From: Candidatus Tectimicrobiota bacterium
GTDB lineage: Bacteria > Tectomicrobia > Entotheonellia > Entotheonellales > Entotheonellaceae
DNA: 64,000 bases
Direction: 5' to 3'
NCBI GenBank assembly: GCA_026005175.1
Contig: BPKO01000001.1
Coordinates: forward strand, 124,001-188,000
Shown here: piece by piece, positions 1-8,886 of the stretch
Numbering within the stretch: the stretch's first letter is position 1
Layout: every line of letters begins with the position of its first letter
Position numbers and translations under genes: made by a program
The notes under the pieces: generated by a model
Databases searched by the model: none
What the model was told of the DNA's origin: nothing
What the model saw: the letters and a program-made list of their open reading frames with translations, nothing else

Positions 1-912
1 GGCGTCGCTATCGAGGCCCATGTCCAGCAGCGCCTGGCGCATGTCGGCATAGCTTTTGCCGGCACTTACCAGGCCGATGCGGTCGTCGCCGGTGTGCTCT
101 TCGATGCGGTTGAGGTGGTTGGCGCGGGCATAGGCCAGGACGGCGGCATGCCGCTCGTAGAAGAGGTGGCGTTCGAGCTCCACCGTGCCCGGCGGCAGAA
201 ACGTGGCGTCCTGCCGTTTCTGAAAGGGCTTGCCGTCGATGAAGACCTCGGGAAGAGTGATGGCGGGACGATCGGGGCTCACCTCCACCACGCTGCCCCC
301 GTCGCACAGATTGGTCACCACTTTCAGCGCCACCCAGCAGCCGCTCAGGCGCGACAGGGCAAAAGCGTGCAGCCCCAGGTCGAGGAACTCCTGGACGCTC
401 GAGGGATAGAGGATAGGGATACCGGCGCTGACGTAAGCAAAGTCGCTCTGGTGGGGCAGCGTCGAACTCTTGCAATTGTGGTCGTCGCCGCCGAGAATGA
501 TGGCGCTGCTGTGCGGGCCGGTGCCGGCGAAGTTGGCGTGCTTGAAGACGTCACCGCAGCGGTCCACCCCCGGTCCCTTGCCGTACCAGATGCCGTTGAC
601 GCCGTCGAACTTGGGATGGGGAAAGAGATGCACCAGCTGGCTGCCAAAGACGGCAGTGGCCCCCAGCTCTTCGTTGACAGCCGGGTGGTGGACGATGTCG
701 TGTTCGCGCAGCAAGTGGCCCAGGCGCGCCAGGGTGAGGTCGTAGCCGCCCAGCGGCGAGCCTTCATACCCGGAGATAAAGGTACCGGTGCGCAGCCCGG
801 CCCGCACGTCGCGGCGGTGCTGGTCAAGGGGCAGGCGCACCAGCGCCTGGATGCCCGTCAGGTAGACGCGGCCCTCGGTGACCAGATACTTGTCGTCCAG
901 GGTCACGGCCAT
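1..912 (-). CDS. indolepyruvate:ferredoxin oxidoreductase family protein, N-terminal part
   Basis: Partial gene; its 3' part lies beyond the window's left edge. The 304 visible codons begin MAVTLDDKYLVTEGRVYLTG and contain the conserved GSPLGGYD stretch near residue 52 and HPAVNEELGA after it. These are typical of the N-terminal (TPP pyrimidine-type) domain of long fused 2-oxoacid:ferredoxin oxidoreductases that resemble IorA, which convert aryl or branched 2-oxoacids to acyl-CoA and CO2 with ferredoxin as acceptor. The ATG at 912 has an AGGAGG (921-926) eight bases upstream. The gene is divergent from the KAS III-like gene. Family assignment is firm; the substrate cannot be told. Confidence 0.88.
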   Translation of the reverse strand, partial: MAVTLDDKYLVTEGRVYLTGIQALVRLPLDQHRRDVRAGLRTGTFISGYEGSPLGGYDLTLARLGHLLREHDIVHHPAVNEELGATAVFGSQLVHLFPHPKFDGVNGIWYGKGPGVDRCGDVFKHANFAGTGPHSSAIILGGDDHNCKSSTLPHQSDFAYVSAGIPILYPSSVQEFLDLGLHAFALSRLSGCWVALKVVTNLCDGGSVVEVSPDRPAITLPEVFIDGKPFQKRQDATFLPPGTVELERHLFYERHAAVLAYARANHLNRIEEHTGDDRIGLVSAGKSYADMRQALLDMGLDSDA

Positions 913-1094
913 GGAGGAATCCTCCTGTGCTAGAGCGTTGCCCGTGCAACAGGCACGCGGGGTGACCGCGCTCGCCTGTGCGGTGCAGCGCGGGGCTGCC
1001 AGCGTGTGGCAGCCAGCGCGCCAGCAGCGGCGCCGGTGGCTGCGGGTGCGGGATCGCCGCGAGCCCTCAGGCCACCGCGTCTCTGCCTGCGGCA
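913..1094 (-). other. long 5' leader of the oxidoreductase gene
   Basis: About 175 bases separate the predicted transcription start (near 1088) from the ATG at 912. The leader is GC-rich and contains a perfect hairpin of GGCTGCCA with TGGCAGCC around 1000-1020. I recognise no riboswitch class in it and see no convincing small gene. Confidence 0.4.
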
Positions 1095-1124
1095 ATTATA
1101 GCGCGGCCTTTTGCGGCCGGTCAA
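1095..1124 (-). promoter_or_regulatory. sigma-70 promoter for the oxidoreductase gene
   Basis: On the minus strand TTGACC (1119-1124) and TATAAT (1095-1100) are 18 bases apart. The -10 hexamer is a perfect match and the -35 matches five of six positions. It faces the oxidoreductase gene starting at 912. Confidence 0.7.
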
Positions 1125-1153
1125 ACAACGGTGTGGTGTACAGAAGACGGCGT

Positions 1154-1182
1154 TTGACGCCCTGCTGGGAAAGGTTTATCAT
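1154..1182 (+). promoter_or_regulatory. sigma-70 promoter for the KAS III-like gene
   Basis: TTGACG (1154-1159) and TATCAT (1177-1182) are separated by exactly 17 bases, about 70 bases before the ATG at 1252. It is divergent from the oxidoreductase promoter. Confidence 0.65.
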
Positions 1183-1251
1183 TTGACGTTCTCATCGCTT
1201 ACCGGTGCCACAGCGATAGACGACAAGCGGCCAGCAAGGTAAGGTGAAGGC

Positions 1252-2269
1252 ATGGCAGAGGGGATGACAGCGGGGCTGCCCGTGCACATTTGCGGAGTGG
1301 GCAGTTATGTGCCGGCGGGGCGCTGCACCAACCGGGATCTGGCGGCCCGCTTTGGCATGAGCGAAGAGGCCATCGTCAAGCTCACGGGGATCTGCGAGCG
1401 GCGCCTGGCGGCGCCGGAGCAGGCCACCTCGGACATGGCGCTGCTGGCCGCGCAGGCGGCGCTGCGCGATGCGGGCTTGGGGCCCGAGGCGGTGGACGCG
1501 CTGCTGGTGGCCACGGCCTCGGCCGACTATGTGACGCCCTCGGTGGCCAACCTGCTCCAGCACCGCCTCGGGCTGCGGCCGGTGCCGGCGTACGACCTCA
1601 ACGCCGGCTGCACGGGGTCGCTCTATGCCCTGATCACGGCCGCGGGGCTCATCCAGGCCGGGCTGTGCCGCACCGTGCTGGTGCTGGGCGCCGAGCTCAT
1701 CTCGCGCATGGTCGACGCGGCCGACCCGGAAACGGCGCTGGTCTTCGGCGATGGCGCCGGGGCGGCGGTGCTGCAAGGCGGCGAGGGTCCCCCCGGGGGC
1801 GCTGCGCCTGCTGGCGCACGTGTGGGCCAGCGACGGCAGCAAGGCGCAGGTGATCATGGTGCCGGCGGGGGGCTCGCGGCAGCCGGCCAGCGCCGAAACG
1901 GTGGCCCAGGGGGCGCACTTCCTGCGCATGCAGGGGGGCAGCGTGTACCGCTTTGCGGTGCGCACCCTGCCCGTCTTGGTGCAGGAGGTGCTGGCGCGGG
2001 CGGGACGCTCGCTGGCCGACCTCTCCCTGCTCATCCCGCATCAGGCCAATGGGCGCATCATCGAGGCGGCAGTGCGCAAGCTCGGCCTGCCGCCCGAGCG
2101 CGTGGCGGTAAACCTCGAGCGCTACGGCAACACCTCCTCGGCGTCGGTGCTTATGGCCCTCGACGAGGCGCGGCAGCAGGGGCGGCTGCGGGCTGGCGAC
2201 ACGGTGGTGCTGGCCGCCTTTGGTGCCGGGCTGACTTGGGCAGCAGTGGCCCTGGAGGTGAAAGCATAA
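1252..2269 (+). CDS. 3-oxoacyl-ACP synthase III (FabH-like), +1 frameshift
   Basis: KAS III-type condensing enzymes join an acyl-CoA primer to malonyl-ACP. The catalytic triad is complete: Cys120 in NAGCTGS, His in IPHQANGRI and Asn in ERYGNTSSAS. The N-terminal half (to about 1788) and the C-terminal half lie in different frames. The break falls in the C6-G5 run at 1789-1799, and removing one base gives an ordinary 338-residue protein. All motifs being intact argues for a sequence error or very recent slippage rather than decay. Whether it is housekeeping FabH or a secondary-metabolism homologue is open, because no fab cluster is adjacent. Confidence 0.85.
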
Positions 2270-2309
2270 GGCGGCGCGGTGGCGCAGGCTGCACAGGGAG
2301 GAGAAAACG

Positions 2310-2819
2310 GTGACACGCTATGCCGGTATCATGTCGGGAGAGATCTCGACGCGCACGCGGGACATTTTAACGCGCTATCGGCGCATTGCCATGGTCGGGG
2401 TGTCGGGCAATCCCACGCGCGCCAGCTACCGCGCCCTGGTGCACATGAAGAGCAAGGGCTACATCATCTATCCGGTCAACCCGAGCTACGAGGAGATCCT
2501 CGGCCTCAAGTGCTACAAATCGCTGCTGGAAATCAAAGAGCCCGTGGACATCGTCGACGTGTTCCGGCGGGGCGACACGGTACTGCCGCTGGTAAGCGAG
2601 GCGCGCGAAATCGGTGCCAAGGTCTTCTGGATGCAGATCGGAGTGATCAACGAAGAAGCGGCGGCCAAAGCCGCCGAGGCCGGGATGGAAGTGGTGATGG
2701 ACCGCTGCGTCAAAATCGAGCACTGCCGCTTTTTCGGCAAGAAAGACTTTGGCCTCGACGTGGTCGGACTGCACACCGGCGTCATCACTTCCGACCGCTT
2801 CGAGTGCATCTTTAAGTGA
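2310..2819 (+). CDS. CoA-binding domain protein (YccU type)
   Basis: A 169-residue single-domain Rossmann protein. It has the family pattern RRIAMVGVSGNPTRASY near residue 24, then YIIYPVNPSYEEILGLKCY and the VDIVDVFRR strand, as in small CoA_binding proteins of the YccU group. These resemble the N-terminal domain of acyl-CoA synthetase (ADP-forming); most have no proven activity. The GTG at 2310 is chosen because GGGAGGAG lies seven bases upstream; an in-frame ATG at 2331 is a weaker alternative. It sits 16 bases before metY, so the two are probably co-transcribed. Confidence 0.85.
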   Translation: MTRYAGIMSGEISTRTRDILTRYRRIAMVGVSGNPTRASYRALVHMKSKGYIIYPVNPSYEEILGLKCYKSLLEIKEPVDIVDVFRRGDTVLPLVSEAREIGAKVFWMQIGVINEEAAAKAAEAGMEVVMDRCVKIEHCRFFGKKDFGLDVVGLHTGVITSDRFECIFK

Positions 2820-2832
2820 GGGGAGGCTGTAG

Positions 2833-4128
<1,296 letters not shown>

Positions 4129-4161
4129 CTGCAGGGGAGCGAGGTGAAGGGAGGCAGGCCG

Positions 4162-4530
4162 ATGCGGGCAAAGGTGGTTTGCGCCCTCCTGCTGGGGCTA
4201 AGTCTCGGGCTCTGGGCCTCTGCGGGGACAGCCGACGAGGTGGCGCGCTGGCTTGAGGAGGCCCACTCACCCGAGCTGGCGGTGCGCCTGCGGGCGCTGG
4301 CGGCCCTGGGGGAAAGCGGCGATCCGCGCGCCGTGCCGCCGCTGCTGGCGGCGCTGCACGACGCTCACCCCTCGGTGCGAGAATGCGCCGTGGCGGCGCT
4401 GCAAGCGCTGGTGCGCACGCTGCGCACCGCATATCGAGCCCTGGCGCAGTGGCTTGAGGACCTGCTCGCGGCACTGGGCGGTAGGCCGGCACCGCCGCGC
4501 GAGCCTCCCGTGCGCCTGCAGCGCATCTAG
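4162..4530 (+). CDS. secreted HEAT-repeat protein, small
   Basis: A 122-residue protein with a Sec-type signal peptide (basic start, hydrophobic core LLLGLSLGLW, likely cleavage after ASAGTA). One to two HEAT-like helical repeats follow (SPELAVRLRALAALGESGDP and HPSVRECAVAALQALV). It has no catalytic signature; HEAT repeats bind proteins. The ATG at 4162 has GGGAGG eight bases upstream, which I prefer over the GTG at 4144. Its stop codon touches the 3' end of the convergent tRNA-Leu gene, so there is no room for an intergenic terminator. Confidence 0.65.
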   Translation: MRAKVVCALLLGLSLGLWASAGTADEVARWLEEAHSPELAVRLRALAALGESGDPRAVPPLLAALHDAHPSVRECAVAALQALVRTLRTAYRALAQWLEDLLAALGGRPAPPREPPVRLQRI

Positions 4531-4531
4531 G

Positions 4532-4615
4532 TGCCGGAGGTCGGAGTCGAACCGACACGAGGTTGCCCTCACCGGATTTTGAGTCCGGCGCGTCTCCCAG
4601 TTCCGCCACTCCGGC
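4532..4615 (-). tRNA. tRNA-Leu (anticodon CAA)
   Basis: The 84-nt minus-strand cloverleaf has acceptor GCCGGAG pairing with CTCCGGC and discriminator A. The anticodon loop CTCAAAA gives CAA, reading UUG. A long class II variable arm is present and the T-arm is GTCGG-TTCGACT-CCGAC. CCA is not encoded in full. Confidence 0.95.
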
Positions 4616-4626
4616 ACGGCGCACAT

Positions 4627-4707
4627 ACCATAGTCCGTGGCGAGGCCCCTGTCAAGGGCCGCCTACAAGCGGCGGCCCTTGACAACGCCTTGCGCTTTCT
4701 GTAAGGT
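4627..4707. promoter_or_regulatory. divergent tRNA promoters built on a perfect palindrome
   Basis: A perfect 13-bp inverted repeat (arms 4651-4663 and 4671-4683, 7-base loop) lies between the two tRNA genes. Each arm carries a consensus -35. On the plus strand TTGACA (4679-4684), 17 bases, TAAGGT (4702-4707) serves tRNA-Ala. On the minus strand TTGACA (4650-4655), 17 bases, TATGGT (4627-4632) serves tRNA-Leu. Both spacings are ideal. Confidence 0.75.
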
Positions 4708-4721
4708 TTTGCGCATGCCAT

Positions 4722-4794
4722 GGGGCTGTAGCTCAGTTGGGAGAGCGCATGACTGGCAGTCATGAGGTCAGGGGTTCGACTCCCCTCAGCTCCA
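4722..4794 (+). tRNA. tRNA-Ala (anticodon GGC)
   Basis: A 73-nt cloverleaf with acceptor GGGGCTG pairing with CAGCTCC and a D-arm containing AGCTCAGTTGGGAGAGC. The anticodon stem is CATGA/TCATG with loop CTGGCAG (anticodon GGC), and the T-arm is normal. Discriminator is A; CCA is not encoded. Confidence 0.95.
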
Positions 4795-4800
4795 CTTGGA

Positions 4801-4856
4801 AAAAGGGGACAGGCTACTTTTTCAAGGGCGGGGTAAAAAGTAGCCTGTCCCCTTTT
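4801..4856. repeat. 22-bp perfect inverted repeat (REP-like, possible two-way terminator)
   Basis: Arms 4801-4822 and 4835-4856 are exact reverse complements around a 12-base loop. The core reads GGGGACAGGCTAC and its complement. Arms end in A and T runs, so the hairpin can terminate transcription from both tRNA-Ala and the convergent purM. The right arm abuts the purM stop codon at 4857. This sequence type resembles REP elements mobilised by IS200-like (RAYT) transposases; that link is from memory, and no such transposase is in the window. Confidence 0.7.
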
Positions 4857-5951
4857 CTACGCGGGGACGAAGGCATTTCCCTGGCTGACCAGGCCTTTGG
4901 GCTTGAGGAAGACCCGCCGCTGGTCGTCGGCAACGGCATGGCCCAGGACGTAGGCTTTCCTGCCGTGGGCTTCAAGGAGGGCGAGGGCGCGCGGCGCGGC
5001 GTGGGCGGCCACAACTACACAAAAGCCGATGCCCATATTGTAGACGCGGAACATCTCGGCGTCGCTGATGCCGCCTACTTCCTGGATGAGAGAAAAAATG
5101 GGGGGCACAGGCGGCAGCGTTTCGATGACGTAGCCCACCGCCGCGGCCACGCGGCGCAGGTTGAGCCAGCCGCCACCCGTTAGGTGAATGAGCGCCTTGA
5201 CCGGCAGGCCCTGCGCGAGCAGCGCCAGCACTTCCCGCACGTAAATGTGCGTGGGCTTGAGCAGCTCCTCGCCAAGGCTGTGCCCGAGGGCCGGAAAGAC
5301 GGTGTCTACGGTGTAGGCGTGCCACTCGAAAAAGACGCGCCGCGCCAGGGTCAGCCCGTTGCTGTGAATGCCGTTGCTCTCTAGCCCAATGACCACATCC
5401 CCTTCGGCGATCTCCTGGCCAACGAGGATGCGGTCGAGCGGCACGGTGCCCACTGCCATTGCTGCCAGGTCAAACCCTTCTCCCTCCCGGTAGCCGCGGA
5501 GCATGTCGCGGATCTGGGCGGTTTCCCCGCCCACGATGGAGACGTTGGCGAGCCTCGCCCCGCGACAGAGGCCTTCGGCCAGCGCAGCGAGGAGCTCAGG
5601 GCGGGGCTCCTGCACGGCGATGTAGTCGACCATCGATACCGGCGTGGCGCCCACGCAGAGCAAGTCGTTGACGTTCATCGCCACACAATCGATGCCGATG
5701 GTGTCGTACTTGCCCAGCATCTGGGCAATGAGGGCCTTGGTGCCCACGCCGTCGACGGTGAGGGCCAGCCCCACGCCGCCTAGCTCGATGACGTTGGCAA
5801 AAAAGCCAAGGTCGAGCCGCACCGTCCCTGTTCCTGGTGCCTGCGGCCAGGTGCGCCGCAGCTGGGCGAGGAGCCGCTCGAGGGCCAGCGCCTCCTGCTC
5901 GGTGTCGACGCCGGCTGCCCGGTAAGTGGGGATGAATGGGGGTGTGGTCAT
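4857..5951 (-). CDS. purM: phosphoribosylformylglycinamidine cyclo-ligase (AIR synthetase)
   Basis: A 364-residue PurM that closes FGAM to AIR using ATP in purine synthesis. It starts with the family's TYRAAGVDTEQ segment. It has the ATP/substrate blocks TVDGVGTKALIAQ, IGIDCVAMNVNDLLCVGATP, SIVGGETAQIRDM and GLESNGIHSNGLTLAR, and the C-terminal domain with LTGGGWLNLRR. It is related to SelD but lacks the SelD N-terminal Sec/Cys-Lys motif, so it is not selenophosphate synthetase. A TACAAT at 6026-6031 on the minus strand may be its -10. Confidence 0.93.
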   Translation of the reverse strand: MTTPPFIPTYRAAGVDTEQEALALERLLAQLRRTWPQAPGTGTVRLDLGFFANVIELGGVGLALTVDGVGTKALIAQMLGKYDTIGIDCVAMNVNDLLCVGATPVSMVDYIAVQEPRPELLAALAEGLCRGARLANVSIVGGETAQIRDMLRGYREGEGFDLAAMAVGTVPLDRILVGQEIAEGDVVIGLESNGIHSNGLTLARRVFFEWHAYTVDTVFPALGHSLGEELLKPTHIYVREVLALLAQGLPVKALIHLTGGGWLNLRRVAAAVGYVIETLPPVPPIFSLIQEVGGISDAEMFRVYNMGIGFCVVVAAHAAPRALALLEAHGRKAYVLGHAVADDQRRVFLKPKGLVSQGNAFVPA

Positions 5952-6062
5952 CGCTTTGCCACCGGTGGCGGTGTGCCAGAAGTCGGCCTGCTGCCCGTGG
6001 CGGGCAAGATTCCGTCTTGGGGGTGATTGTAGAGCGAATCGCGGCCAGATGCACCCCGGAAT

Positions 6063-6530
6063 TTACGCCAGCCAGATGGCTGCATGCATGCCCATGATCA
6101 CCGTGTAAACCACGATAAGAAAGTAGAGAACGAAACGGGCCAGCACAAACTGCTGCAAGGCACCCAGCACCCAGGCCCCCAGGCAGGTAACGGCCATTTT
6201 CAGGCCCACAAACGTGGTATGCCCGTAGTTCAGAGTAAAGGCCATGAGGGGGTTGGCTTCCCCGCCGCCGTTGCCAAGGTGCAGCAACGTGAGCAGGGCG
6301 TCGCTGGCTGACAGGACGATCACGCCGAGGACAAGGGCAACGGTGGTCGGGGCTGGACAGTCGACGAAGCTGTTCTGGCCTTCGCCGTGGCGGCGAAAGC
6401 CACGGCGCCGGCCGCGCCAGCGCAAGGCACTCCACAGCGTGGTGGGCCGCTGCCGCCGATCGGGCAGCAGGCGTCGGTCCATGGCGACTTCAGCCGCAGG
6501 CATCGGTGTCCATCCCTTCCACTGCGTCAT
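6063..6530 (-). CDS. DUF5658-like membrane protein
   Basis: A protein of about 155 residues with a strongly basic cytoplasmic start (DRRLLPDRRQRP and RWRGRRRGFRR). Three to four hydrophobic segments follow, including LSASDALLTLLHLGNGGGEANPLM, which fits the D-x-LLT-x-x-L...E-x-NP-x-M pattern of DUF5658 proteins. Function unknown. The start is uncertain: ATG 6530 is chosen, ATG 6503 is equally possible, and upstream in-frame codons to 6722 look non-coding. It lies upstream of purM on the same strand. Confidence 0.6.
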   Translation of the reverse strand: MTQWKGWTPMPAAEVAMDRRLLPDRRQRPTTLWSALRWRGRRRGFRRHGEGQNSFVDCPAPTTVALVLGVIVLSASDALLTLLHLGNGGGEANPLMAFTLNYGHTTFVGLKMAVTCLGAWVLGALQQFVLARFVLYFLIVVYTVIMGMHAAIWLA

Positions 6531-6836
6531 GGTGCCGGGCTCCCCTATCCGGTGTTTCTCTCTCCTGACGGCAGCAAGGGGCATGCCAGGGCATTGACCC
6601 TCTTCGCCGCGCGAGATTGCGCGCCGCGGCGAGATGCCGGCGCCGCGCCGTGTCCGCAGCCGTGCGACACCCGTCTCAGTCCTGAGTCTAGAGCAGGCGG
6701 CGCCTGCCCGTGATCCCAGCACTCAAGTTCTGGCTTGCCCGGACGATAGGTAAGGGTGGTTCCTGTAAGCGTAACGGGCATCTCCCTCGGGCTCCCTGAT
6801 CCCCAGGCGGGGCCCGCTGGCAGACACGGACAGCGT
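6531..6836. other. intergenic region between DUF5658-like gene and secretion operon
   Basis: About 300 GC-rich bases lie between divergent genes. They hold several GC-rich inverted segments (for example GCCGCGGCG around 6620-6640). I looked for SRP RNA, c-di-GMP and other riboswitch signatures and found none convincing. Weak in-frame upstream starts exist for both neighbours. Confidence 0.4.
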
Positions 6837-7175
6837 ATGGCGGCGATTCGGCAGGTCAAGCAAGGGCTGGCCACCGTGCTGAGCGTGCAGGCCCCCCTCA
6901 CGGGCGAGCTGGCAGACCAGCTGCGCGAGCAGATCCTGCACTGCCTTGCAGCAGGCGAGGTGCACCTCATTCTTGACTGCCAGCACGTCCCCTACCTGGA
7001 CAGCCGCGCCCTGGAGACCCTGCTGTTTTGCTCGCGGCAGGCACGGCGTCAGGGCGGCGGCCTCAAGCTCATCCACCTTGGCGACGTCTGCCAGGACATC
7101 TTGGTGGCCACGCGGCTCGACAAGCTGCTCGAATGCTACCCCGACATGGCCGGTGCTCTGGGGAGCTACTTATGA
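6837..7175 (+). CDS. STAS-domain protein (anti-sigma factor antagonist type)
   Basis: A 112-residue single STAS domain, with the central pattern LILDCQHVPYLDSRALETLL in which the Ser after Asp is the usual phosphorylation site. Such proteins act in partner-switching with anti-sigma-like kinases. Its stop overlaps the gspE start by ATGA, so it heads the secretion operon and may regulate or localise the machine. ATG 6837 gives a normal STAS length; the in-frame GTG at 6756 would add 27 unlikely residues. Confidence 0.75.
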   Translation: MAAIRQVKQGLATVLSVQAPLTGELADQLREQILHCLAAGEVHLILDCQHVPYLDSRALETLLFCSRQARRQGGGLKLIHLGDVCQDILVATRLDKLLECYPDMAGALGSYL

Positions 7176-8875
7176 CCGCCACTGCCCTGCGCAAGCCCCT
7201 GGGAGAGCTGCTGCTGGCCTGCGGCGCCATTACCCCCGAGCAGCGCGACGCCGCCCTGCGGCGGCAGCGCGAAACCGGCAAGCGCTTTGGCGACATTTGC
7301 CTCGAGATGGGGCTGATCAGCGAGCAGCAGCTGCGCGAAGTGCTGGCCGAGCAGTGGCACATCCCCAGCGTACAGCTGCGCAAGGGCCTGGTCGATCCCC
7401 GGATCGTCTCCATCTTGCCGCGCGACAAGGCGCAGCGCTACGGCGTGCTGCCCATGTTCAAAGTCGAAGAGACCCTCACCCTGGCGGTGGCCGACCCGCG
7501 CTCGCTGCTTGCCCTGGAGGAGCTCGAAGCCCTCACCCGCTGCCGCATCCAGCCGGTGCTGTGCCGCGCCGAGGACATCGCCCGCTACAGCCAGGAGTAC
7601 TACGGCGAGCAGACCACCGCCGACGACTTCCTCTCCTCGCTGGAAGAGGCCGAGGTGGCGGTGGCCGAAGCCCTGGAAGTGGGCAGCCCCGAAGATCTAG
7701 AGGCCCAGGCCGGCGAAAGCCCGGTGATCAACCTCGTCAACCTCATCATTCTCAAAGCCATTCGCAGCGGCGCCAGCGACATCCACCTGGAGCCCGACCT
7801 GCGCACGTTCCGCGTGCGCTACCGCGTCGACGGCGTGCTCTACGAAGTCATGACCCTGCGCCCGGCCCTGCAGCCCTCGGTGGCCGCACGCCTGAAAGTG
7901 ATGGCCAACCTGGACATTGCCGAGCGCCGGCTGCCGCAGGAAGGCCGCATCCACGTGACCGCCCAGGGGCGGGAGATCGACTTGCGCTTTTCCTCCATGC
8001 CCACGGTGCAGGGGGAAAAAATCGTCTTGCGCTTGCTCGACAAGCAGCAGGGCATTCGCCGCCTCGAAGAGCTCGGCTTTGGCGGCGAAACCCTGCAGCG
8101 CTTCCGCGAGCTCATCCACCGCCCCCTGGGGCTGGTGCTGGTTACCGGTCCCACGGGCAGCGGCAAGACGACGACGCTCTACTCGGCCATCGACGCCATC
8201 AACACCATGGGCAAGAACATCGTCACCATCGAGGATCCGGTGGAGTACCAGCTCGAGCTCATCAACCAGATCCAGGTGCGCGAGGCCATCGGCCTCACTT
8301 TCGCCCGCGTCCTGCGCTCGGTGCTGCGCCAGGATCCCGACGTGATCATGGTGGGCGAAATCCGCGACCGCGAAACCGCCGAAATCGCCGTGCAGGCTGC
8401 CCTCACCGGCCACCTCGTCCTCTCTACCTTGCACACCAACGACAGTGCCGGTGCCATCACGCGCCTGCTGGACATGGGGGTGGAACCCTATCTCATCGCC
8501 TCGGCGGTTACCGGGGTGCTGGCCCAGCGCCTGGTGCGCACCATCTGCCCCGCCTGCCGCACCCTCTTCTACGCCCCGGCAGCGCTCAAGGCGCAGCTGG
8601 GCGTCCCGGCAGAAGAACCCTTGCAGCTGGCCAAAGGGCGCGGCTGCGAGGCCTGCCTCGACTCGGGCTTCCGGGGGCGCATTGGCATTTACGAGTTTCT
8701 CCTCGTCGATGACGCCATGCGGGCCCTCATTCTGCAGCGTCCCTCGACCGAAGCGCTGCGGCGCCAGCGGGAGCGCTCCGGCCTGCCCTCGCTGCTGCAA
8801 GAGGGCTACGCCAAAGTGCGGCAGCGGCTCACCACCCTCGAAGAAGTGAGCCGCGCCGTGCACCTTGACGAGTGA
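7172..8875 (+). CDS. gspE: GspE/PilB-type secretion ATPase
   Basis: The cytoplasmic hexameric ATPase that powers pseudopilus assembly, 567 residues. It has an N-terminal MshEN-type domain (LGELLLACGAITPEQ to about 140), then an N2 domain with SDIHLEP. The motor domain contains Walker A GPTGSGKTTT (about residue 326), the Asp box IEDPVEY, Walker B QDPDVIMVGEIRD and the His box. The zinc tetracysteine CPAC...CEAC is present near residue 455-495. The start overlaps the STAS stop (ATGA). PilB and GspE are hard to separate by sequence; pseudopilins and a secretin in the same operon favour GspE. Confidence 0.93.
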   Translation: MTATALRKPLGELLLACGAITPEQRDAALRRQRETGKRFGDICLEMGLISEQQLREVLAEQWHIPSVQLRKGLVDPRIVSILPRDKAQRYGVLPMFKVEETLTLAVADPRSLLALEELEALTRCRIQPVLCRAEDIARYSQEYYGEQTTADDFLSSLEEAEVAVAEALEVGSPEDLEAQAGESPVINLVNLIILKAIRSGASDIHLEPDLRTFRVRYRVDGVLYEVMTLRPALQPSVAARLKVMANLDIAERRLPQEGRIHVTAQGREIDLRFSSMPTVQGEKIVLRLLDKQQGIRRLEELGFGGETLQRFRELIHRPLGLVLVTGPTGSGKTTTLYSAIDAINTMGKNIVTIEDPVEYQLELINQIQVREAIGLTFARVLRSVLRQDPDVIMVGEIRDRETAEIAVQAALTGHLVLSTLHTNDSAGAITRLLDMGVEPYLIASAVTGVLAQRLVRTICPACRTLFYAPAALKAQLGVPAEEPLQLAKGRGCEACLDSGFRGRIGIYEFLLVDDAMRALILQRPSTEALRRQRERSGLPSLLQEGYAKVRQRLTTLEEVSRAVHLDE

Positions 8876-8886
8876 GGAGGCAGGCG

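Noticed and set aside
94-933. A 279-codon plus-strand frame at the left edge
   Set aside because: The opposite strand encodes a clear oxidoreductase fragment with a promoter and Shine-Dalgarno sequence.
4857-5951. SelD (selenophosphate synthetase) as part of a selenium locus
   Set aside because: The sequence has PurM motifs and lacks the SelD N-terminal Sec/Cys motif; no Sec machinery gene is found in this window.
6531-6836. SRP RNA or a c-di-GMP riboswitch
   Set aside because: The core SRP hairpin sequence and the conserved riboswitch core are not present on either strand.
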